Source of the DNA: Methanobacterium sp.
GTDB taxonomy: Archaea > Methanobacteriota > Methanobacteria > Methanobacteriales > Methanobacteriaceae
Length of the DNA: 8,971 nucleotides
Direction of reading: 5' to 3'
NCBI GenBank assembly: GCA_021372715.1
Contig: JAJFTX010000074.1
Coordinates: 1-8,971 of the forward strand
In this document: in pieces, positions 1-5,390 of the stretch
How the letters are laid out: each line of letters opens with the position of its first letter
Numbering within the stretch: the first letter of the stretch is position 1
Translations under genes and position numbers: made by a program
The notes under the pieces: model-generated
What the model saw: the letters and a program-made list of their open reading frames with translations, nothing else
Database searches by the model: none
What the model was told of the DNA's origin: nothing

Positions 1-12
1 CTCTTCCGATCT
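1..12. other. Illumina adapter remnant at contig edge
   Basis: The first 12 bases, CTCTTCCGATCT, are identical to the 3' end of the standard Illumina TruSeq adapter. A match that ends exactly at the ligation junction and sits at the very first base of the window is best explained as untrimmed adapter at an assembly edge. Genomic sequence would then begin at base 13. A chance occurrence cannot be excluded from the sequence alone. Confidence 0.85.
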
Positions 13-13
13 T

Positions 14-67
14 GATAATGAAGAAATAGTTAAAGATAATACTCTTGATAAATATTTAAGTGATTAA
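14..67 (+). CDS. C-terminal fragment of an unidentified protein (5' truncated)
   Basis: An open frame enters from the left edge and ends at TAA (65-67). After the adapter remnant is removed, only 17 codons remain, encoding an acidic tail that reads DNEEIVKDNTLDKYLSD. It is followed at once by a T-tract typical of archaeal transcription ends, which supports a real gene end. The fragment is too short to identify. The frame also runs through the adapter bases, but those residues should not be counted as protein. Confidence 0.45.
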   Translation, partial: DNEEIVKDNTLDKYLSD

Positions 68-74
68 ACATTCA

Positions 75-83
75 TTTTTTTTT
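75..83 (+). terminator. T-tract after the truncated gene
   Basis: Nine consecutive T residues begin 7 bases after the TAA stop. Archaeal RNA polymerase commonly terminates at such U-tracts without a hairpin. There is no convincing stem upstream. Confidence 0.45.
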
Positions 84-117
84 AAAAATAGAAAAAATGT
101 AGTAGGATTAAATGATT

Positions 118-135
118 AAATATAAAATTTTATAA
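118..135 (+). promoter_or_regulatory. Probable TATA region for the 40-residue membrane protein gene
   Basis: An AT-rich block containing AATATAAAA and TTTTATAAG lies about 50-60 bases before the ATG at 182. This is the expected place for an archaeal box A giving a transcript with a 20-30 base leader. The whole region is AT-rich, so the exact element is uncertain. Confidence 0.35.
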
Positions 136-169
136 GACTGAAAACCAAATTGATAAAAAAAGTTAGAAT

Positions 170-176
170 AGGTGAT
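170..176 (+). promoter_or_regulatory. Strong ribosome binding site of the 40-residue gene
   Basis: AGGTGAT matches the anti-Shine-Dalgarno end of archaeal 16S rRNA over seven bases and lies 5 bases before the ATG at 182. This site is the main reason for accepting the very short frame that follows as a gene. Confidence 0.75.
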
Positions 177-181
177 CTAAT

Positions 182-304
182 ATGGATTATGGAAGTATGA
201 GTGCTTATGTAATTTTCGCTGTAATAATCGGTGGATTTATCGTAGTTACTATTATGATGGAGTTAGTGGGAAAGAATTTCCACTGGCATGAAGAACTGGA
301 TTAG
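182..304 (+). CDS. Small single-span membrane protein, 40 residues, function unknown
   Basis: This frame of 40 codons starts at ATG 182 behind a near-perfect Shine-Dalgarno sequence and ends at TAG. The protein begins MDYGSMSAYV, has one hydrophobic span at about residues 9-28, and ends in a short polar tail, GKNFHWHEELD, with two histidines and three acidic residues. The only lysine follows the span, which suggests N-out, C-in topology. A T-tract follows the stop, so the gene looks like a complete monocistronic unit. I do not recognise a family. Proteins of this size and shape are often accessory subunits of larger membrane complexes, but that is inference only. The next gene is convergent and gives no functional hint. 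Confidence 0.7.
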   Translation: MDYGSMSAYVIFAVIIGGFIVVTIMMELVGKNFHWHEELD

Positions 305-316
305 ATTAATATCATA

Positions 317-324
317 TTTTTTTT
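317..324 (+). terminator. T-tract terminator after the 40-residue gene
   Basis: Eight T residues start 12 bases after the TAG stop, between two convergent genes. This fits an archaeal U-tract terminator for the plus-strand transcript. Confidence 0.45.
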
Positions 325-359
325 GATAAACTCCATTATAACTTTTTTTGATTTTCTCT

Positions 360-1337
360 CTAAAACCCGAAATTACTCAGTTTTAAAGTGGCCATGATTA
401 ATGTTTGGCCTACACTATTCATATCATTAAGATCCAGTTTGTCGGGAGTATTTTCACTGCTCCATGCGGCAACTTTGAATGGTCTGCTTTCTATTTGAAC
501 AACGGGTACTGTGGATTCATTAAATTTGTAGAAATAATAGGTATCGCTAGGATAAGCATCAGTAGTAACTTCAAATGGCATTCCCAGTTCATTTGCGCAT
601 TTTTGTAAGAGATCAAGTAATCTGGGGTCTGCTTCAACAGCTTCTGGTAAGTTACTGGATGATATTGGAGCAACATTTGTCCCGGCACCAACCACATTGA
701 GATCCATCATGGCTGTTGTATTTTTAAGTATGTCTGGATGATTATTCACGAAAGCCTCAGAACCTTTAAACCATAACATCTCCGCCCCAAAACCAACAAT
801 AAGAATAGTTTTATTGGTGTTGGCATTAGCTAATATTCTGGCCATTTCGACTTGTATCCCCTGACCAGAGGCACCGTCATTTCCTCCCACAGAATTTTCC
901 GGTGAATCTATATGTGAGCCAATGATTATGTATTCATTGGGGTTAGTGGTTCCTTCGATTCGTCCTATGACGTTATAAGTGAATTTGCCATCTCCCAGGT
1001 CAACTTTCTCTTTGGTTACACTGATATTGTTCTTTTTAAATTCTGCTTCCAACATATCTGCCGCTTTATGTTCTGCATCATTTCCTCCGTATCTGGAGCC
1101 TAAATCACAGATCTTAGTGGAAAAATCTATGGCATTTTGGGGATTAAACTGCTTAGCAGCATCAACGGGTGTTATATTTTGTTTATTAAGATTTTTTGTA
1201 ACTTCTGTTGTAGAATTAGTTGGAATATTAAAAGATAAAACACCAGCTATTACTACAATAATAGCTATTACTACAATTATTATTGCTATATTCCTTCCGG
1301 TATGTTTATTGGATTGATTTGGTTTTAAAGAAGACAT
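360..1337 (-). CDS. Membrane-anchored M28-family peptidase homologue with one degenerate metal site
   Basis: The protein has 325 residues from the preferred start. A basic N-terminus precedes one membrane span (about 16-35), then an extracellular M28 (aminopeptidase Y/S type) Zn-peptidase domain. Visible M28 motifs are GSHIDS (His142, Asp144), GGNDGASG (Asp154, normally the bridging metal ligand), FGAE (Glu186, the usual catalytic base) and MMDLNVVG (Asp212). Two ligands are replaced: the second Glu of the usual GAEE motif is Met187, and the His of the usual HTxxDT motif near the C-terminus is Trp292 in WSSENTPDKLD. In Aeromonas aminopeptidase these two residues (Glu152, His256) serve the same zinc. 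One site therefore looks intact and the other lost, so the protein may be a pseudo-enzyme, a one-metal enzyme or a binding protein. An ATG at 1352 would add five residues, but AGGTG lies just before the ATG at 1337, so the inner start is preferred. Confidence 0.85.
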   Translation of the reverse strand: MSSLKPNQSNKHTGRNIAIIIVVIAIIVVIAGVLSFNIPTNSTTEVTKNLNKQNITPVDAAKQFNPQNAIDFSTKICDLGSRYGGNDAEHKAADMLEAEFKKNNISVTKEKVDLGDGKFTYNVIGRIEGTTNPNEYIIIGSHIDSPENSVGGNDGASGQGIQVEMARILANANTNKTILIVGFGAEMLWFKGSEAFVNNHPDILKNTTAMMDLNVVGAGTNVAPISSSNLPEAVEADPRLLDLLQKCANELGMPFEVTTDAYPSDTYYFYKFNESTVPVVQIESRPFKVAAWSSENTPDKLDLNDMNSVGQTLIMATLKLSNFGF

Positions 1338-1342
1338 AATTG

Positions 1343-1347
1343 CACCT
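1343..1347 (-). promoter_or_regulatory. Ribosome binding site that fixes the M28 gene start
   Basis: On the minus strand AGGTG lies 5 bases before the ATG at 1337. The alternative ATG at 1352 lies upstream of this site and has only A/T-rich sequence before it. The spacing matches the other genes of the window. Confidence 0.65.
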
Positions 1348-1379
1348 ATCATTTTATATTTTTTTATCTACAACTGTAA

Positions 1380-1391
1380 TAAATAAATTTT
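1380..1391 (-). promoter_or_regulatory. Possible TATA box of the M28 gene
   Basis: The minus strand reads ATTTATTTATTA about 45-50 bases before the preferred ATG. A start of transcription some 25 bases downstream would give a leader of about 20 bases carrying the AGGTG site. The surrounding sequence is AT-rich, so the call is weak. Confidence 0.3.
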
Positions 1392-1412
1392 ATGCATTTA
1401 ATTTAAGGCCAA

Positions 1413-1420
1413 GAAAAAAG
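1413..1420 (-). terminator. Possible T-tract terminator of the tRNA-Arg pair
   Basis: On the minus strand CTTTTTTC occurs about 37 bases after the 3' end of the second tRNA gene, before the M28 promoter region. It is a candidate end for the tRNA transcript. Confidence 0.3.
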
Positions 1421-1451
1421 TTTATACTATTAATTTTTTAATGAGATTATG

Positions 1452-1530
<79 letters not shown>

Positions 1531-1576
1531 TAAAACCCATTTTAACTCTGTTTACTAAAAAATAGTTAGATTTCTA

Positions 1577-1652
<76 letters not shown>

Positions 1653-1682
1653 GAATGATATTATGTTGTTTAATCAATTTTC

Positions 1683-1691
1683 ATATAAAAA
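1683..1691 (-). promoter_or_regulatory. TATA box of the tRNA-Arg pair
   Basis: The minus strand reads TTTTTATAT centred about 35 bases before the 5' end of tRNA-Arg(TCT). This is the usual distance for an archaeal box A when transcription starts a few bases before the mature tRNA. No equally good element precedes the second tRNA gene, which favours co-transcription. Confidence 0.5.
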
Positions 1692-1733
1692 TTTTTGTTT
1701 ATCACTCATCGTATAAAAACAGTTTGTTGATAA

Positions 1734-1750
1734 AATAAAAAAAATTTTTA
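1734..1750 (-). terminator. T-rich end region of the PAC2 gene
   Basis: About 30 bases after the PAC2 stop the minus strand reads TAAAAATTTTTTTTATT, an A-run followed by eight T residues with weak dyad symmetry. This fits an archaeal U-tract terminator and lies before the tRNA promoter. Confidence 0.4.
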
Positions 1751-1779
1751 TTAATTGGATCCTTTATTTAAAGTAATAT

Positions 1780-2499
1780 TTACATATAAGCTGCAGATTC
1801 CTGTCCATCTTGTACAGTATTGGCCAGTTCTTTTAATCTGGATTCAATGGCTTCTGCTTCTTTTAGAAGTGGTTCTGTCTGGACATTGATATTAAGTTTC
1901 TTATTTAAAGTATCCACAATTGTGGCTGCTGCTCTGGGATCTGGGTATTGATTTAACACCTCAGCGAATAAACAGGAAGCAGGAATATTTTTAACCATAC
2001 TCCTAGTTAAAAGCGTGCCAGAAAGTCCATTTAAGTTTCCATAGGGTATTATGGGAATGTCCATGTCAGTTAATTTTTTAAGAGCTTCCAGTGAATTAGC
2101 TGCTCCCCCTATTCCCCCACTTTTTTCTCTTACCACGATGCTGTTGAAGGTTATGATTTCTTGACTGTTGTTTTTCTCTGCCCAATCAACTATGGCATTG
2201 GTCATATCAAAGACTACGGTGGGTGGAATTATAAAATCTGATAAGAAAAGTACAATATTGTCTGCATTGTAAATTCGGAAGGGATGTATAGCCACTCCAT
2301 TGTATATTACTGCCATTGGTGGGAAGTATTTAGATTCTATGAATCCAATCTGTTTCATTTTCAGCTCTTCGACCAGTAACCATCCTAATATATTTCCTAT
2401 TAATCCCAATTCTGGAGATCCTTCTAATATTACTGCATTTTCTACGTCTTCAGAAATTATTCTACAACATTCTTCTTTTGTTTCAACCAATTTAACCAT
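1780..2499 (-). CDS. PAC2 family protein, probable archaeal proteasome assembly/activator factor (PbaA/PbaB type)
   Basis: The product has 239 residues from the preferred start. Features typical of the PAC2 family are EGSPELGLIG (about 26-35), FPPMAVIYNG (59-68), a glycine-rich GGIGGAAN segment (128-135) and PDPRAA (186-191), followed by a short charged helix (about 209-227). The last three residues are Ala-Tyr-Met, which fit the HbYX pattern (hydrophobic, Tyr, any) that archaeal Pba proteins and proteasomal ATPases insert into pockets of the 20S alpha ring. The likely role is cytoplasmic: helping assemble or open the 20S proteasome. Which Pba subtype it is cannot be decided by eye, since archaeal genomes often carry several PAC2 paralogues. 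A GTG at 2508 gives a longer frame, but it lies inside the GGGGTG Shine-Dalgarno sequence, so ATG 2499 is preferred. The neighbouring genes are not proteasomal. Confidence 0.85.
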   Translation of the reverse strand: MVKLVETKEECCRIISEDVENAVILEGSPELGLIGNILGWLLVEELKMKQIGFIESKYFPPMAVIYNGVAIHPFRIYNADNIVLFLSDFIIPPTVVFDMTNAIVDWAEKNNSQEIITFNSIVVREKSGGIGGAANSLEALKKLTDMDIPIIPYGNLNGLSGTLLTRSMVKNIPASCLFAEVLNQYPDPRAAATIVDTLNKKLNINVQTEPLLKEAEAIESRLKELANTVQDGQESAAYM

Positions 2500-2500
2500 A

Positions 2501-2511
2501 GGGTGCACCCC
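2501..2511 (-). promoter_or_regulatory. GC-rich palindrome overlapping the PAC2 ribosome binding site
   Basis: On the minus strand GGGGTG (2506-2511) precedes the ATG at 2499 by 6 bases and acts as Shine-Dalgarno sequence. The 10 bases at 2501-2510, GGGTGCACCC, are a perfect palindrome, conspicuous in such AT-rich sequence. It decides the start, because the upstream GTG is part of the ribosome binding site. A role as an operator is possible but not shown. Confidence 0.5.
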
Positions 2512-2823
2512 GTGTTGTTTTAATTAATTATAAGATATGATGTTAATTGGATTTATTATCATTTAGAATTTTATAACAACAATCTCTTTTTCAGGATTCT
2601 TATAGTTCTTTTTAGTAATAGTTCCCTTATAATTATTTTTTTTAACTATTTGGAGAAGTAAATGAGCTTCTAGTATAATTATGGTCAAAATTCTTTATAA
2701 ATTTTACTGGGAAGTTTTTAAACTTTATAATTGATCCTATTTGTTGCTTTGATTAAAAAAACGGAAATTATATTTAAATCTTTTATAGTATATAAAATTT
2801 TCACTTTATTTTCTAAAGAAAAG
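2512..2823. other. AT-rich divergent intergenic region between the PAC2 gene and frhA
   Basis: About 310 bases hold no credible gene; open frames on both strands are shorter than 20 codons or lack a ribosome binding site. The region must contain the PAC2 promoter on the minus strand (candidate GTTATAAAAT near 2567-2576) and any upstream control sites of the hydrogenase operon. One small inverted repeat is visible, AGAAG and CTTCT at 2654-2658 and 2667-2671 with an 8-base loop. Several A/T-runs are present. No regulator site was recognised. Confidence 0.45.
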
Positions 2824-2845
2824 CTTATAATTATATATTATATAT
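2824..2845 (+). promoter_or_regulatory. Probable BRE/TATA promoter of the frhADGB operon
   Basis: A purine-rich AAAGAAAAG stretch (BRE-like) runs into CTTATAATTATATATTATATAT. Two overlapping TATA choices, near 2824-2833 and 2831-2840, would place transcription starts around 2855-2862 and give a leader of about 25-30 bases carrying GAGGTGAT. Confidence 0.5.
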
Positions 2846-2874
2846 TGAGATATTGATGTTCATTTAAAAACAAA

Positions 2875-2882
2875 GAGGTGAT
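2875..2882 (+). promoter_or_regulatory. Ribosome binding site that decides the frhA start
   Basis: GAGGTGAT pairs with the 16S rRNA 3' end and lies 4 bases before TTG 2887. The GTG inside it (2878-2880) opens the longest frame but cannot be both ribosome binding site and start codon. Starting at TTG gives a protein that begins MSERVVISPT, the N-terminus I remember for FrhA of Methanothermobacter. Confidence 0.8.
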
Positions 2883-2886
2883 ACAT

Positions 2887-4104
2887 TTGAGCGAAAGAGT
2901 AGTTATATCGCCAACATCACGACAAGAAGGACATGCAGAGTTGGTCATGGAAGTCGATGATGAAGGGATTGTAACTAAGGGCCGATACTTTAGTATTACT
3001 CCTGTAAGAGGCCTAGAGAAAATTGTTACTGGTAAAGCTCCAGAAACTGCTCCAGTAATTACACAAAGGATATGTGGTGTCTGTCCCATACCTCACACTT
3101 TAGCTTCTGTAGAGGCAATGGATGACTCATTAGATATAGAAATACCAAAAGCAGCCAGGCAACTAAGAGAACTAGTTTTATGTGCTCATCACATAAACAG
3201 TCACGCAATACACCAGTTCCTTATAGCTGCTGATGTTGTGCCAGAAGATCTAATGGTTACTGCCATAAACTCCGTATCTGAAATCAGGAAAAATGTACAA
3301 TACGTAGTGGACATGGTCGGTGGAGAAGGTATACACCCATCAGATGTACGAATAGGTGGAATGGCTAAAAATATAAGTGAAACTGCAAGAAAAAGACTTT
3401 ACGGTAGGTTAAAAGCACTGAAACCAAAATTAGATGCTCACGTTGATTTAATAATCGGCTTAGTGGCAGATAAAGGTTTCCCAGAAGGTTTGGGTGTCCA
3501 TAATCAAAAGACATTAGCTACTGATGTTTTATATGGTGACAGAACTAAATTTGACCTCGACAGATTCACAGAAATTTTACCTGAATCTTGGTATGATGAT
3601 CCTGAGATAGCAAAACGAGCATGTTCTACTGTCCCACTGTATGATGGTAGAAACGTCGAAGTAGGACCAAGGGCAAGAATGGTTGAATTCCAAGGATTTA
3701 AAGAAAAGGGTGTAGTAGCTCAGCATGTAGCAAGGGCATTAGAAATGAAATCAGCATTATCTAAAGCTATAGATATACTGGCAGAACTGGATACCTCAGC
3801 ACCTGTGATGGCTGATTATGACATCAGAGGTACTAACAAACTGGGAGTAGGAGCTATTGAAGGTCCTAGAGGAATGGATATACACATGGCCCAGGTTAAT
3901 AATGGTAAAACACAGTTCTACAGCTGTTTAGTACCCACCACTTGGAACATACCCACCATGGGACCAGCAACCGAAGGATTCCACCACGAGTTCGGACCAC
4001 ACGTAATTAGAGCATATGACCCATGTCTGTCCTGTGCAACCCACATGATAGTAGTAGATGATGAAGACAGGAGAGTCATTAAAAACGAAATGATTAGGAT
4101 TTAA
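2887..4104 (+). CDS. frhA: F420-reducing [NiFe]-hydrogenase large (alpha) subunit FrhA
   Basis: FrhA is the catalytic subunit of the cytoplasmic F420-reducing hydrogenase; it splits H2 at a NiFe(CN)2CO centre. The 405-residue length agrees with methanogen FrhA. The N-terminal L1 motif RICGVC (Cys63, Cys66) and the C-terminal DPCLSCATH (Cys380, Cys383, His386) provide the four nickel ligands. All four are cysteine codons, so this is not a selenocysteine enzyme. The 19 residues after His386 are the C-terminal extension removed after nickel insertion, presumably by FrhD, encoded 9 bases downstream. The start is a TTG behind GAGGTGAT. The gene heads the operon frhA-frhD-frhG-frhB, all on the plus strand with gaps of 2-12 bases. 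The high overall similarity to Methanobacteriales FrhA makes identification secure. Confidence 0.97.
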   Translation: MSERVVISPTSRQEGHAELVMEVDDEGIVTKGRYFSITPVRGLEKIVTGKAPETAPVITQRICGVCPIPHTLASVEAMDDSLDIEIPKAARQLRELVLCAHHINSHAIHQFLIAADVVPEDLMVTAINSVSEIRKNVQYVVDMVGGEGIHPSDVRIGGMAKNISETARKRLYGRLKALKPKLDAHVDLIIGLVADKGFPEGLGVHNQKTLATDVLYGDRTKFDLDRFTEILPESWYDDPEIAKRACSTVPLYDGRNVEVGPRARMVEFQGFKEKGVVAQHVARALEMKSALSKAIDILAELDTSAPVMADYDIRGTNKLGVGAIEGPRGMDIHMAQVNNGKTQFYSCLVPTTWNIPTMGPATEGFHHEFGPHVIRAYDPCLSCATHMIVVDDEDRRVIKNEMIRI

Positions 4105-4113
4105 GGGTTAATT

Positions 4114-4584
4114 ATGGCATTTGATGCAGAGATTTTAGTAATAGGCTGTGGAAATATCTTATTTGAAGACGACGGATTTGGACCAGCAGTAACAGAAGCA
4201 TTAGAAGAATATTTCAAGGAACATGAACTTCCAGATAACGTTATGATCCTAGACGCAGGAACCAGTGGACCATTTTATATTTTCAGCTTACCAAATGATC
4301 TATGGAAAAAACTGATTGTAGTGGACGTCGTAGATTTTGGAGCTAAACCAGGAACTATAAGGATATTCGATGTAAGCGAATTACCGGAAGGATCATACGA
4401 AAATGTACATTCCTGGCCAGTAAACCAACCATTACACGAATTAAGCGAAACAGTTGAAGTCATGGTTGTAGGATGCCAGCCAGAATCTGTCTCTGCGCCT
4501 GACGTGAAGTTAGGTTTAACCAAAAATGTTGAAGATGCCATTCCAGAGGCCATTAAAATCATTTTAAATGAAATAGGGGTCTAA
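4114..4584 (+). CDS. frhD: Hydrogenase maturation protease FrhD
   Basis: This 156-residue protein belongs to the HybD/HyaD family of nickel-dependent endopeptidases, which cut the C-terminal tail from [NiFe]-hydrogenase large subunits. The family signature GCGNILFEDDGFG spans residues 11-23. By comparison with E. coli HybD (Glu16, Asp62, His93), the likely nickel-contacting residues are Asp20, Asp71 (in VVDVVDFG) and His108 (in QPLHEL). Its position between frhA and frhG fits a dedicated role in processing FrhA after His386. The start ATG has only a modest AAGGG-type ribosome binding site, so translation may be coupled to frhA, whose stop is 9 bases upstream. Confidence 0.95.
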   Translation: MAFDAEILVIGCGNILFEDDGFGPAVTEALEEYFKEHELPDNVMILDAGTSGPFYIFSLPNDLWKKLIVVDVVDFGAKPGTIRIFDVSELPEGSYENVHSWPVNQPLHELSETVEVMVVGCQPESVSAPDVKLGLTKNVEDAIPEAIKIILNEIGV

Positions 4585-4586
4585 GC

Positions 4587-5378
4587 ATGTTAGCCCGGAT
4601 AAAAGAATTTTTAGGAATGGAAGCAAAACCAAAAGAAGAAGCTTCAGAACAGGAGGTTGAAAAAGTGGCGGAAGAAGAAAAAGCTAAACCAAGAATCGGA
4701 TACATTCACCTTTCAGGATGTACTGGGGATGGTATGTCGCTAACTGAAAACTACGATATATTAGCTCCGTTATTAACAGAAATGATAGACATAGTCTATG
4801 GGCAAACCCTGGTAGACTTATGGGAAATGCCAGAAATGGATATTGCCCTGGTTGAAGGATCCGTTTGTCTGCAGGACGATCACAGCATGAAAGAATTATT
4901 GGAGGTACGGGAAAAAGCAGGACTAGTCGTTGCTTTCGGTTCCTGTGCTGCTACCGGTTGTTTCACAAGATATTCCAGAGGAGGACAACAGGCCAATCCC
5001 AATCATGAATCATTCGTCCCAATAGCTGATGTAGTTAAAGTGGATCTGGCTATACCTGGATGTCCACCATCACCAGAAATAATAGCAAAAACCGTGGTAG
5101 CTGTTCTAAATGGAGACATGGACTACCTACAGCCCATGATGGACCTAGTTGGATACACCGAGGCATGTGGATGCGACTTACAGACTAAAGTGGTAAACCA
5201 AGCCCTATGTATCGGATGTGGAACATGTGCGATGTCTTGCCAAACCCGTGCAGTAACCATGACCAATGGAAGACCTGAAATAAACGAAGACAGATGCATT
5301 AAATGTGGTATATGCTACGTACAATGCCCCAGAAGCTGGTGGCCAGCAGATAGAATAAATCAGGATTTAGGACTATAG
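4587..5378 (+). CDS. frhG: F420-reducing hydrogenase small (gamma) subunit FrhG
   Basis: FrhG passes electrons from the NiFe site of FrhA to FrhB. The 263-residue protein has a charged N-terminal extension (about 11-36), a small-subunit domain and a C-terminal two-cluster ferredoxin domain. Proximal cluster residues are SGCTGD (Cys45 and Asp48, Asp where many hydrogenases have Cys), GSC (Cys120) and PGCPPSP (Cys159). Asp48 corresponds, by the 12-residue length difference, to the Asp60 ligand described for Methanothermobacter Frh. The ferredoxin motifs are CIGCGTCAMSC (Cys208, 211, 214, 218) and CIKCGICYVQCP (Cys237, 240, 243, 247). The start is fixed: an in-frame stop lies a few codons upstream and AGGGG precedes ATG by 7 bases. 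Only 2 bases separate it from frhD, suggesting translational coupling. Confidence 0.97.
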   Translation: MLARIKEFLGMEAKPKEEASEQEVEKVAEEEKAKPRIGYIHLSGCTGDGMSLTENYDILAPLLTEMIDIVYGQTLVDLWEMPEMDIALVEGSVCLQDDHSMKELLEVREKAGLVVAFGSCAATGCFTRYSRGGQQANPNHESFVPIADVVKVDLAIPGCPPSPEIIAKTVVAVLNGDMDYLQPMMDLVGYTEACGCDLQTKVVNQALCIGCGTCAMSCQTRAVTMTNGRPEINEDRCIKCGICYVQCPRSWWPADRINQDLGL

Positions 5379-5383
5379 GAGGT
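5377..5383 (+). promoter_or_regulatory. Consensus ribosome binding site of frhB overlapping the frhG stop
   Basis: AGGAGGT, the strongest Shine-Dalgarno sequence of the operon, shares its first two bases with the TAG stop of frhG and lies 7 bases before the frhB ATG. This arrangement favours independent, strong initiation on the last gene. Confidence 0.7.
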
Positions 5384-5390
5384 TGTAAAG

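Noticed and set aside
979..1317. Open frame antisense to the N-terminal part of the M28 gene, with hydrophobic C-terminus
   Set aside because: The apparent membrane span is only the complement of the Ile/Val codons of the M28 anchor. There is no ribosome binding site or promoter.
2654..2671. AGAAG/CTTCT inverted repeat as an attenuator or terminator
   Set aside because: A 5-bp stem with an 8-base loop is weak and has no T-tract directly after it. It is kept only as a possible protein-binding site.
2681..2731. Short plus-strand frame of 16 codons upstream of frhA (ATGGTCAAA...)
   Set aside because: It has no ribosome binding site and an AT-driven composition (Lys, Phe, Tyr), as expected by chance.
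4018..4047. Selenocysteine at the FrhA nickel site
   Set aside because: Some methanogen hydrogenases carry Sec here, but both codons in DPCLSC are TGT and no in-frame TGA is present.
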